Source: Adiantum capillus-veneris (taxonomy: Eukaryota; Streptophyta; Polypodiopsida; Polypodiales; Pteridaceae). From it: 64,000 nucleotides of DNA. How positions within the stretch are numbered: the first letter of the stretch is position 1; each line of letters begins with the position of its first letter. Below the pieces are notes generated by a model, which did no database searches, was not told the DNA's origin, and saw nothing but the letters and a program-made list of their open reading frames with translations. Positions 22,067-33,317 of the stretch are shown here, piece by piece. The position numbers and the translations under genes were made by a program. The DNA is taken from NCBI GenBank assembly GCA_014529385.2, contig CM043969.1:72134676-72198675 (forward strand), written 5' to 3'.

Positions 22067-24077
22067 GTCTATTTCATCATTTTTTGCATGTGACCACACA
22101 GATAGGTTGGCAATGTGCTCATGAATGTATTGTGCAAGTTTCATGTGGTTTGGACAAGTTTTGGTAGGTCTATGGCCCATTATTGCCTCTATGCTCTGAC
22201 TTTGCGTTTTTTTGGTGCACGAGGTCAATTTTTGTCCAAATGTGATGAAACTTGGTGGCTAGCATGTAAAGGCTATTCAGAAACTTTGTGTGATGAGAGG
22301 TGTTGGGGTTGGTGCCCAGAAATGGCCTTGAGAATTCCTACGCTTAGGATGTCTCCTAATGAAATTTTCATGGTGACTGCTACTGGTGTCTGCCCTTAGT
22401 CCCCCTGAGTCCCTTTTAAGCCCTATTTCAACAAAAAAAGTCAAATAGATAGAAAGTAACTCCCTGTGTGGATTTCAGAGCCTCCGAGCCGTTTTCTAAC
22501 TTTTGGAGTGCTTTTCGGCGATGAAATGTCTTGATGTTGGTCTCCATAGCTTCCCGATCCCTTGGGGATGCTTGCCATATGGTTTTTGTCGACTTTGGCT
22601 TCACCGGAGCTCCATTTGGAAATTTGTCGCTCTAGAAGCGCCCGTGGTTACGTTTACATGTCGTCGATGACTTGTGGTGGTCTACCACCATAGAACTTGG
22701 TTGTTGATGGTCTAGGAAAGCCGCTCGTGAAGTTTGGTGGCAAACGGACATGCGGTTTGGCCGCGAGAGCTATTTGACGCTTTGTGTGTCTGATGTCGTT
22801 TCTGAAGTTTAGTGCCACTTCGGGTCACCATATAGTCATGTGGGCTATATAGACTTGTCGAGCATGTCAAGATGCTCCTACTCATGAGTTTTGGTAGCAT
22901 TTGGGCGCCTTTCCGCCGATTTCTCATTTAGTGGCCTCTTGCGGGGCTCTAGGAATTAGAGTTTTTCCCGATGGTTTTCTAGTGCCTTTGGTCATCCAAA
23001 AGTGGTCTCCTATGCTAGGGTAAGCCGCCGCTGAAGTGTCATTGCTATTGGGTTAGCCGTTAGGTGGTCACTTCTACTTGTAGGTCTCTATTGCTCGCTT
23101 TCTGTGTGAACCCTACGCTAGTTTTCGCAACAAAACGACAAACATGCGCGAAAATCTCAAGGTGGTGAGCCTACCTCTCATGTCTGGAGCCTGTCGGGTA
23201 GTCGTGCGCGTCGTAGGAGCTGTTGGAAGTCCCGTTCGCTCTAGGTGGCAGAAGCTCTCTCTCAAAAGTCAATAGTGGAAATGAGCTTAAAATGAAGTGA
23301 GAATTTCTTATAATGGGGGTCCCCAAACTACTTTTCATGAAATTTGACATGTGCTCCCAACTTCTTGCGACATGCGGTTTAGGCTCAAAAATTTCTTGAT
23401 TTGGACTCCATTTGCCCAGTTTACAAGAAATTTGACATTTTGGTCAAAATCTGGCCAAATTACGCTTTCCGCTCCATTCACATAATTGCACCCCCACTAT
23501 ACCATAGGTTGTCCTATAGTCACTGATCCTCCTCATATTTTTTGTTTTTCATTACGACCGTTTTTCACCTACTTTTTGTATTTTTGAAGTTTTTTTGCCG
23601 AAAAATAGTAAAATTAAAAGGAAAATAGCAGATTAAACCCAGAAAATCCCCAAAAATCATAATAAATCAAAAACATTACCGCAAAACACTATATACACTC
23701 ACATGCAATTTTTATGGCCGGATTTATCCGTTTTTTCAATATTTTGAAAAATGGCTATTTTTACTTATATACACACACCTAGGGGCTTGATTTGGCGTTT
23801 GGCCCAATATACTTGTAGATTCATGCTGTATAAGGGCATATGTACTTGGGTTAGTCCAGAAAATTTCGCAATCAAACGACAACCCTTAAAAGTAGTCGAA
23901 AAACATGCCCTTTTTTGCTTTTTCCGCCATTGGGTATGCATTTGAGAATGCCTCCCCCCCTCCTAGCCGGAGTCCTCTCGGATGACAAGGTATCGCCTTG
24001 GAGTATGTGCCGTGCATGGGTGAAAACTCGTGCTAATGCTTGGCCGTGTAATGTGGCCCTATATAATGCATACTCGG
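22067..24077. other. Non-coding part of gypsy D
   Basis: No coding frame. At 22332-22353 lies a degraded copy of the leader palindrome (CCTACGCTTAGGATGTC), in a context (AAATGGCCTTGAGA) shared with the gypsy A leader. At 23880-24077 the sequence matches 28030-28380 of gypsy A, a block that follows the WIPK region in both. Confidence 0.5.
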
Positions 24078-25271
24078 TCAATGCATGGAAAAATTAATGA
24101 TGTGCAAGAGGAGGGTATAAGCAAGTTGCTGATTGGCATTCGCCATCGAGGTTTCCTGTTTATTGTTGATTTGGTGGCAGATTTTCTTTGCAAGTAAAAG
24201 TTGTAACTCTACCGCTCGCTGTTTGATCGTCTTCTTTGTAAAAGTCAGTTTTGTTGCCGCCATTGTCGATATGGCCGTAGTCGTCTCCTTGGAGAGAATT
24301 TTCGTGGCGGAATTGACCATAGACTTTGTCTCTTTTGCTTTCCATTTGTAGCTTTGCTTTGCCGGTTTTTGTAGGTATATTGCTACTTCCGTGGTTTTCA
24401 ATGTTTTGTTGCTGATTGGCACCCACATATATCGGTTTGCCGGTTTCATATGCAGTAATTGTCTGCCTTCCGATGTTGCTTGTACTGAATGGAGTTCCTG
24501 TTGCTTTGGTTTCGGGATCCAAATGCGAGTCGTATTTAAGTTGTTGCTGAGCATTTTCTTTGGGATCCATATCTGTTTTATTCCCTTGGTTTTTGGTTGA
24601 ACTGTCTGCTTCGGTTGACTTCTTCTGTTGTATTGTTGTTTGTCTACCATGTCACCTCTATCCTTCCGCACCCATACTTGTTTGTCGCATGTTGCTAACC
24701 TTGATCTCGTCACTGCGGCCGGTGACTTTTTATACTTGTAGTGAACATGGTTGGCAGTTCCCTGTTTGTTAGCCTTGGGTATCATGTTGTTCTTTAGTGG
24801 CACCCTTCCTTTTGGCTCTTTATCCAGTGATTGCATTGCTGGCAGCTGATTCTTCCGGGGTTGCTGAGCAAAGGATATCACCTGTTGTTCTTGTGCATGC
24901 TGAATCTTAACTGCATTCGCATTCCAATCTATCTGCACATTATACTCTTTTTGCCAAGGTTGTCCCAACAACATGGGATGTTGTGTGCTCTCATCCTCAA
25001 CCACATAAAACTTGTGTGGGTAAATATATTAATGTACTTGTACATGCAATACAATCCATCCCAATGTCTTCAGCGAATGTGATGTACTACTTTCGAGCAC
25101 TTGTGGAGTAGGATGCAGTTGACCTGTGGGCTTGAGCTGTTTGTATAATCGGTAAGAGACCAAATTTGCTTGAGCTCCAGAATCAAGCAATGCCGTCGAT
25201 TCAACTTGATTGCTACCCACTTTGACTGCAATTATTGGCTCCACTATGTCTTTGTTGACCCAGCGGTCAAA
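24078..25271 (-). pseudogene. Second protease-like domain plus WIPK-repeat domain (gypsy D)
   Basis: A single minus-strand frame with one stop (25029-25031). It opens FDRWVNKDIVEPIIAVKVGS, then a retroviral-type aspartic protease domain: active-site ALLDSGAQANLVS and the closing HPMLLGQPWQKEYNVQIDW. After it comes a basic, Gln/Lys-rich tail with a recurring W-centred motif (KQVWVRKD, KQIWIPKK, TRIWIPKP, RYMWVPIS). It begins about 60 bp beyond the end of pol (36349) once gypsy A is taken out, so D has a protease domain both before and after reverse transcriptase/integrase. No start codon was found for it. It may be a separate gene, a part of pol brought in by rearrangement, or a fragment of another element. 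Confidence 0.55.
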
Positions 25272-26228
25272 TGTTGGACGGGAGCGACTCACACACCCAT
25301 GAAGTGCATGCAAACACTACCTAGATCAACATAATGTCAATCGAGGACACAGATGACACGATAGGCACACGGAGGAAATCTCTTAAGCTTGTCAGGCTGA
25401 GACCATCCTACACATACAACACTCTGGAAGGCCAACTAAACCACAATCAAGAACCTCAATGCTCTCGACTACACCACCTAGCCACATACACACATACAGA
25501 AGGTAACTCACCTAATCATGCCAGATTCGTACGAAACTTAAGGAACACCATCCCCTCACTAGGATACACCTGTCCCTAAGCTTCTACACTCAAAACCCTC
25601 ACTCTAAACCCATCTGCGGAAAACGCGTAGGATGACAGAGCTGAATTTTGAAAGTGCCCGAAACTGAAATTTATGAGTACCTATGCATAGCTTATGTCGC
25701 CACGATTCTATAGACTACTAGCACGCAAAACACAGACATCGTTTGATACACTTACGGCCACAAATAGCTCGTAGATGCGTCGGCGTGTGCACTTCGTCTC
25801 GCGTGGAATGCTTGGCGTCGTCGCGTAGCTCTCCTCAAGCCTACAACAATGGTGCAGTCGGATCTCCAATGCGTTGAGCAAGCCGGGCGTAGCGAGAGGA
25901 TGAAGCTCACGCTCACTCTCTTTCTCTCTCTCACACAGTAGACGGCAGCGCTAAAGTTTTGATTATGATAAAAGTCTCTTTACGAAATGACCTAGGTACC
26001 TTATATACTAAGACTACCTTAGGTTTAACCAAAAATGGGGTTGAAAAGGTCAAATAGCTTTGTATTTACAATCTGGAAGTGCCATTGCACCCCGGCTTTG
26101 GAAACTAGAATAACTACTCATTACAAATGACGTTTATAGCCATAATCCGTAGCATTTCATAACTCGCAAAAGATAAGACTTTGGTACGAAACTTGAGTTA
26201 TGTTGTGTTGTTGACCCAGCGGTCAACA
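25272..26228 (-). repeat. Gypsy A 3' LTR
   Basis: 957 bp. On the minus strand it opens with the palindrome TGTTGACC, GCTG, GGTCAACA and ends CCGTCCAACA. A TATA-like TATATAAGG lies near 26005. It shares its terminal bases and a CTCACGCTCACTCTC tract with the D LTRs, so the two families are related. Confidence 0.92.
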
Positions 26229-26263
26229 TTCCCCCCTTCCACGTTCATGTCGTCCCCGACATG
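26229..26263 (-). promoter_or_regulatory. Gypsy A polypurine tract and adjoining hairpin
   Basis: The minus strand reads GGAAGGGGGGAA directly before the LTR. Upstream at 26246-26263 is the same stem-loop as in gypsy D (arms CATGTCG, loop TCCC on the plus strand). Confidence 0.88.
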
Positions 26264-26325
26264 ACCCGATTGTCGATGGCGCTGTGGTCTTTGCTGTCGT
26301 TTTGTTGTTGTAAAGAAAGTATAGA

Positions 26326-26860
<535 letters not shown>

Positions 26861-28397
26861 CTGCTCTTTGTCATCGAGGACTTCTTTGTTCCTGTGCAAT
26901 CATGTTGTTAGTGTTGTCTGCAGCTTTGTCATTGTAGGCCATTCTTCGACTCGCCATTGAGGAGAAGTATGCTATGATCTGAAATTGGTGTTCCAATTCA
27001 TTTGTCAATTGATTTGAGTACCATTTCCTTATTGTTGATGTAGAAGGAATGTGTACAAGAGGATGGTGATAGGTGTCCTTAGATTAGGGTCTAAAACCTG
27101 GATGACCAAAGGGAAAAAACCCGGTGGGAAAAAAATGCCTTTGGTATTCGCTCTTATTGGAGTTGAGCAGTTGAACGTGAAGTACATGTTCATGAAAGGT
27201 GAGTGCTTGGGTGAAACACGGAAAGAGTGCCTGATGCAAGTGCCAATTATGGGACACTCTATATGCATATGAGAAATCTGTCAACAAAAGCATGCAATGT
27301 GAAAAAAGGAGATGATGGGTGTTTCGAGGAATAAATGTAGCACATGTGACATCAAAAGATGTCTCAATAGCTTCCACCTTTCCAAGAAGTTTTTTCGATG
27401 TAGAAGTTTCTCCACTCGTATCTCACTGTGCTCAGTACGTGAGTGTCTTTTGGACCTTCTCCTTCACTTCACCAGACTTAAGTACTTAGACTTCGACTCT
27501 TTTGCTCACCTATACCAGCATGAGCGACACAACTTAAATATGCTCAACTCTTCCAGCTTGAGCAGTACCTAGAATAGCTAAGACGCTTAGACCACAGAGA
27601 ATATTACTTGAAGCTTCGGGACTAACACCTCACTCATTTTGTGGCGTAGCTACTTGACTCTGACTTGTATGACTTGTCGGTTGCATGTTTGACACTGCTT
27701 TGTGACAAGTTCTTCGGCTGTTGTAGTGGCTGCTGAGACATACTTCGTGAAGTTTCATCGTTTCCCTGTACCTTCTTCTCTTTGTAGTGCTCAGGCCTCT
27801 CGTCAGTCTTTTCTTCATGTGGATTATGGATTTTTTTATTTTTTCTTAATAATAAACAAAGAAAATCGTTAAAAAAACTTAACAAAAGAAAAATCATTCA
27901 AATAGAAATCTAAATGCTATGTACACTATACACATGTCCCTAAGGGCTCATATATGGATTTTGTCCCCATACTCCTCTGTAACACTACTATGAGGGCATA
28001 TACTCTAGATTTCGTCAAAAAAATTATCACAATAAAACGTAAAAATTCAATGCATCTCACAAAACATTGCCCTCTAATAGTCATAATGTTAGGTCCGCAT
28101 TCAGAATGCCTCTCCCCTTCCTATTTGGAGTCATCCTTTACGACAGGGTATCGCAAAGGGTATGTGTTGTGCTTGGGCAATTAAAAGTTGTGCCTATGCA
28201 GGCCTTGTAATGTAGCCCTATTATGCATACACAGTCAATGCATGGAAAATATTTATGTTGTGCAAGATGTGGGTATAAGCAATTTGCTTATTGGCATTTG
28301 TTGGCGAGGCTTCCTATTCTAAGCAATGTAATGGTCTTTGAAGCTTCCGTATCATTGCTTGATTGAAGAGACTTGCTCTCTTCTAACTGTACTGTAA
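26861..28397. other. Gypsy A non-coding block shared with D and F
   Basis: No supported gene. Two stretches recur elsewhere in the window: 27080-27160 (GGGTCTAAAACCTGGATGACC and following) matches about 59325-59400 of element F, and 27480-27640 matches about 59815-59960. The part at 28030-28380 matches 23880-24250 of gypsy D. Conservation across three elements without a clear common frame suggests a cis-acting or worn coding role. Confidence 0.5.
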
Positions 28398-31075
28398 TCA
28401 TAGGAAGAATTGTAAGAATTCAAGCGGCGATGCACTGACAGCAGTTTTGTTGTTCTTCTTTGGGACCCATTTCTTTGCGATTATTGGTTGTTTTGTTGCT
28501 GACTCTCGTTTGGAAACCCATACTTGCCCGTGCTTCGTTTGTGTTTGAAGAGACTTCTTTGGGATCCACCTTTTTGTTGTGTGTGTCGACAGTGGTCTTT
28601 GCTTCAACCATTGTTCGCTTGGTTGGGGATGGGATTCAGCTTTGAAAGTTGATACTGTGGTTGTTTTGGAATCCAAATGAATTCCTGACTTTTTTGTACT
28701 TGAATCAACTTCTTTGGAGCCCAAACCTGAGTTGTAAAAGCTTGCGACTTTGTGATATTCTTAGCCGTTCGTGCACGCTTTCCTTGTTTTTGTTTTGGTG
28801 TTGGATCTTGTGATTTGTCATTAGAGATCTTTGTCTTCTTGATCCATATCTGTTTTTGGCCGATCTGGCTTTGTGGTATCCAGATTTGTCGAGCTTTTTG
28901 GCTTTGACGTGTTGTATTGTTCTTTTGACCTGTCATGGTTGTTGTTGAAGGGGTTGGTGATAGTGATGGCCTGAGTTGATGATAGGGGATGTCGTAAGAT
29001 TCATCACTATCGCTACTATCCTCAGCAAGGTTGACTTCTTGTACTTTCCCTTGATTTTTTGGCTGGTAGTGGAAAGTTACTGTCTGTTTGCTCGTGCATG
29101 GTAGTTTCTTGGAGGAATTTTCTAGCCCATTGATTAGAGCATTGTTAGCTCGTTGCTCTGATCGTATTCCTCCTAGCTGAGTCTTTGCATCCTTATTAGG
29201 AGCCATGTATGAGGGTGCTTGTGGTGGCTGTGTCTTCACAGAGGACTTTGGAATCCACTTTTGATGCACTTTATTCGTGTAGCAATGACATTGATTCTTG
29301 GGTCGTTGATCTTCTTGAAGCTTGAAGTGTTCTACAGAGTCATAGAACTCGTCGTCTTCTTCATCTTTTGATTCTCCACATTTCTTTGTTTGCTCCTTAT
29401 GTCGAGAGCTTGTCGATGTCTGGTTCTCTTCGTTTTCCTGGATTACACTCACTGCAAAATAAGGAACGACATCATACCCATTTTCATCACAAAACTTTGT
29501 TGTGGGAGCATCCTCCACGGCGCACACGTCCAAAGTAGCCAAGATGTGTTCCCATCCAAAAGGCTCTAACTCTTCTTCAGGAAATGGTTCTGGGATATAG
29601 TCCTTATCCTCTATAACCCGCTCTAGGATACATTCCTCACGTTTCAAGCTACCACATTGTGAAGCTCCACATATCCACAGTTCTTTAGGCTTACCTAACC
29701 AAGCTGGAAGTTCTGATCCTGCTACTGTGGCGGAATCAAACTCCTCAACCGGTGTTCTCATCACATCCCTATAGTTGTGGTCACTCAAGTTTATCTTTGT
29801 TATGGTTTCCATATGTCTCATGTATATATGGTCATAACCCCAATCTTGGACCATTTTCAATTGTCGCATGAATGGTCTTCCCAGAATGATGTCATAGTTG
29901 TTCTTCTTGCCAAAGTCAACAACAGCAAAAGTGTGTTCATATTCAATGCCACAAGAAGTAACAAGTACTTTTTCTAGCAGTCCTAGGGGCTTTTCCTTGT
30001 GTCCGTCTGCAAGCTGTAGGGTCATTCGTGTGGATCTCAAGGCAGGTTTTTCCCACTTTTTCCAAACCTCTTTGGTTGCAATGGCCACACCAGCTCCACT
30101 ATCAAGGATTGCCATGGTTTTTACACCATTGAATTCCAAAGGAAGGGTGGTGTTTCCATCTTCTCCCTCGTAATACTCGCCTACCTTGTTTAATGGCATT
30201 GGCCTAGTATTTAGTTGAGGCATTTCAAGCTCTTTGATGCCTTCCTCGATTCGAGTCATTGGGGTTTTTACACCAAATTTCTCTAGACATTTACCCACAT
30301 TAGCCCACATGTTTGGTCTTATTCTGAGCAACTCGGCTAACATTATTGTACAGGTGATTGGGGTAGATAGAATATCTACTAGCCCCTTTGAATCGATGGC
30401 CTTGTTGGGAGACAGTCTCTTTGATGGGACTGCAACCACATCTGACTTGGTCTCATACTCTCCCATGTAGGACGGTAGTGTTCTTAGCGAATGGGGTTGA
30501 CTATCCATAGATTGTACAGATCCTTTTTCACCCCAATACGATCTCATGTCTAGATTCATTTGAGATCTAGTCTCAAATTCCTCTATTGTTGGTAGAAACA
30601 CTCCTCGTTCATCACCAGCCTTGTCTACTAGTCTTCTTAGGTCATCGGCTTCATTGGCCTCTCTGGCTTGTTTCCACAATTCGTTAAGACCATCTATCTC
30701 TTTACAATCCTCAGGTATAGCTTGGTGAAATCCCTCGGAAGAGTTATCCGTGGTATTCAGTACTATCCTTGGTTCTAATGCTGGGTCTTTGAGGTTTGGT
30801 CTGTGCTCATGACTGAAATCTGGCTCTTTTAGTTCCTGGTTTGGTGGGATTATTTGTGTAGGCATGACACGGATCACATCCTCAGGTTTTGCAACTGGTG
30901 GTTCTAGTAAATCTTGGGCTGTTTGAATCATCTTTTGGCACATTTCAAATCTTTGCTTTTCTAGTTCCGTATAGGGATGTGTCATCCACCTGTGTTCTTG
31001 GGTTTGGTTGTTTTTGAGTCTCGCATCATAGGCTTTCAAGAGGGCATCTATGTCTCATTAACCTTCTCTGCCAAC
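28398..31075 (-). pseudogene. Gypsy A protease and WIPK-repeat polyprotein
   Basis: The main open stretch is 31039-28604 (811 residues), continued after a frameshift at 28724-28398. The N-terminal third is helical and polar (VNE, ALLKAYDARLKNN). The aspartic protease core has the active site MAILDSGAGVAIATKE and closes NYDIILGRPFMRQLKMVQDW. Downstream come KREECILERVIEDKDYIPEP, an acidic linker, then a 400-residue Gln/Lys/Pro-rich tail with eight W-centred motifs (QKWIPKS, RQIWIPQ, KQIWIKK, TQVWAPK, EFIWIPK, KRWIPKK, GQVWVSK, KKWVPKK). In gypsy D the protease is followed instead by reverse transcriptase, and WIPK repeats appear only after integrase. The A arrangement therefore looks like D with pol deleted. 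Confidence 0.75.
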
Positions 31076-33317
31076 ACAGATCCTCTGAACTAGCACTTCT
31101 CGGTTTCTCATCCGTGGATGGTTCTTCTAGAGGTTTAACCATCTGTGTAAGAGAAGGTGACTCCTTTTCCTCATGTTGTTTTATCTTCTCCTGAGCTTCG
31201 GTAAGCTTCTCAGCTAGGGATTTTTGCTCTCGTTCCCTGCGTGCTTTCATCCTAGTCTTTCTAGCTTTCCAACTATTTCGTTTGCTCTTGGTTTTCTGAC
31301 TAGGTGCGTCTGTCTTTGGTCCATCATCTGTCTTTGGACTCATGTCACTTTCCGTGTTCTTTGTCTCTGGATTCTCATCATCTTTCTTTTGAGCTTGTGC
31401 TCTCGTAACCACGTGAACTGGTACGACATTTTCATTTTCTTAGCTACTAGGTAGCTGAACAATCCCTGATACATTTGTCGTGATTTTCCTGATTTGGTTT
31501 GTTTTTTTCGGGCAATCGGGGATCAAGTGAGTGATGCCACACTCAAGACAATAGGCATTTACTTCAATGATCTTCGTATGAGGACATTGTTTGACCAAGT
31601 GGTTGTCACGACTTTTGTGACAATCTGTCTCTGGTTGAGGAGATTCTTTTAGCATTTCCTCTTGGCTATAAGCAAGCTTTGACCTAGATAAGCCGTTATT
31701 TGCAATGAATCGCAATGTCCTTTCGTCCATTTCATACCTTCTTTCTTTCGACTGAAACCCAGGAGGTGGAGGTTGTACCGGCCTCACCACTCCATGTGTT
31801 TCTCTCACATTTTGTTTCTTCGAAGGGTAGTACTCACTTTGGTTGCTATACCACATTGTAGCTGGTACTGGCGTTGGTTTATTTGATGCTTCCATCATTG
31901 GCATGTATCTCATGTCTACAAGCATTCTAGCACCTGGCAGCAGAGGTTGTTGTCCTAAGACAAGCTGTGGCCTTAAAACTCCTACTGGTCTTGGCGCATT
32001 CCCCGTAATGTATCTAGGTGGAGTAGGTGCTTCTGGAACACGTTGTACATACCTTTCCTTAGCATTTTCCATGCTATAATAGCACTCTTCCCCCGTATGG
32101 TTCGTCCATTTTCTCTCAATTTCACACCACTTCGGCTCTCCCGAATCAGACCTTACAAGAGGAATCAACCTCTTGACCAAGTCGTCGATAAGCTTTTCTT
32201 GATCAATAGGTGCCGTTGGCTTGGCAATGGACTCACTTATCTGTGAAACACTGTGCTGAGAGGATGTGTCATCTCCTTGACTCTTTAAGTCCTTTTCTTT
32301 GTATGCCTCACAATTATCCACTAGATAAAGAGCTTCTTTGATCAACTCGTTTAGCCTCATCCTCCTTATCATATGCAGATCCTTCTTAATGCCCGCATGT
32401 CTCATTCCCTGGATAAAGATCAGCATCAGTCGTGCTTGCGTAGGTAATTTCGCTCTCGGACAGAGCTTAACATATCTCTTGAGCCGTAATGATGCTTTGC
32501 GTACTGATTCATCCTCTTTCTGTTTGAATCTATGGATTTGCGAGACCGTGTTGTGAGCAATGTCTTTTGGCGAGAATTCTTCAATAAACTCCTCAAACAG
32601 CTCATCTAGGGTCTCAAAATCCTATTTTTCCACCGAGTCGAACCATGTAGCTGCATCATCTTCTAGAGTCAATCCAAATCCCGCAAATTGTGTCGCAAAA
32701 TCTGAAACTTCCTCTGCTCTAATAACTCTTCTAAAAGCTGCTACGTGATCTCTCGGATCTTTATCTCCGGAGTATTTTCTATTTACCCATTTCTGGACTT
32801 GGGATGGTCTAACTCGTGGATTGTCTACAAGTCTAACCAGAGACTCTCCCAATCCTTCTCTCGTTATCGCTCTTGAAGGGAATCCTGGTGGCTCTCTTCT
32901 TGGAATTCCTATAGGAATTCTCGTGTTTGGTGGAGGCATTTGTGGTCCTTCATTGACCAAATATCCACCTCTTTCTAGTACAGTCTGTGGATTTGTGCTT
33001 TCTACAACTCTGTATTCTCGTCCATACTTGTCGACAACTATAGATCTCCATTGACAGTCGACTCCGTACGTGTAGACATATAAGAGCTTGTAATCCGTTA
33101 TCTCTTCTAGGTATTGATCTGAGCACCTATAGAGATTGACCTCATTGTCGTCAATGTATCTATATAGTCCTTCACGCTCATGACCAATCATCCAAACTCT
33201 CTCAACAAGATGGGTCTTTATCAATTGCAAGTTTGGAAGATCCATTGTGGGAGGATATTCCTCTATCGTCGGGATCTCCAAGCTTGTGTAAGCTGCGTTT
33301 GAATCTAGGGTAGACAT
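31076..33317 (-). pseudogene. Gypsy A gag
   Basis: One frame from ATG at 33315-33317 (MSTLDSNAAYTSLE) to about 31080, with stops at 32622-32624 (TAG after VEK) and 31440-31442, then a frameshift into the protease frame. A retrotransposon gag core lies at PRDHVAAFRRVIRAEEV, LTLEDDAATWFDSVE and AHNTVSQIHRFKQKEDESVR. It is followed by two zinc knuckles with unusual spacing: CHKSRDNHLVKQC (second Cys replaced by Ser) and CLECGITHLIPDC (CX2CX3HX4C). The end is a basic coiled segment (KARKTRMKARREREQ). Its closest relative in the window is gypsy D gag. Role: RNA binding and particle formation. Confidence 0.8.

Noticed and set aside
31026-31090. Programmed frameshift between gag and protease in gypsy A
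   Set aside because: In gypsy D the same junction is in one frame (apart from a stop), so the shift in A is more likely decay.
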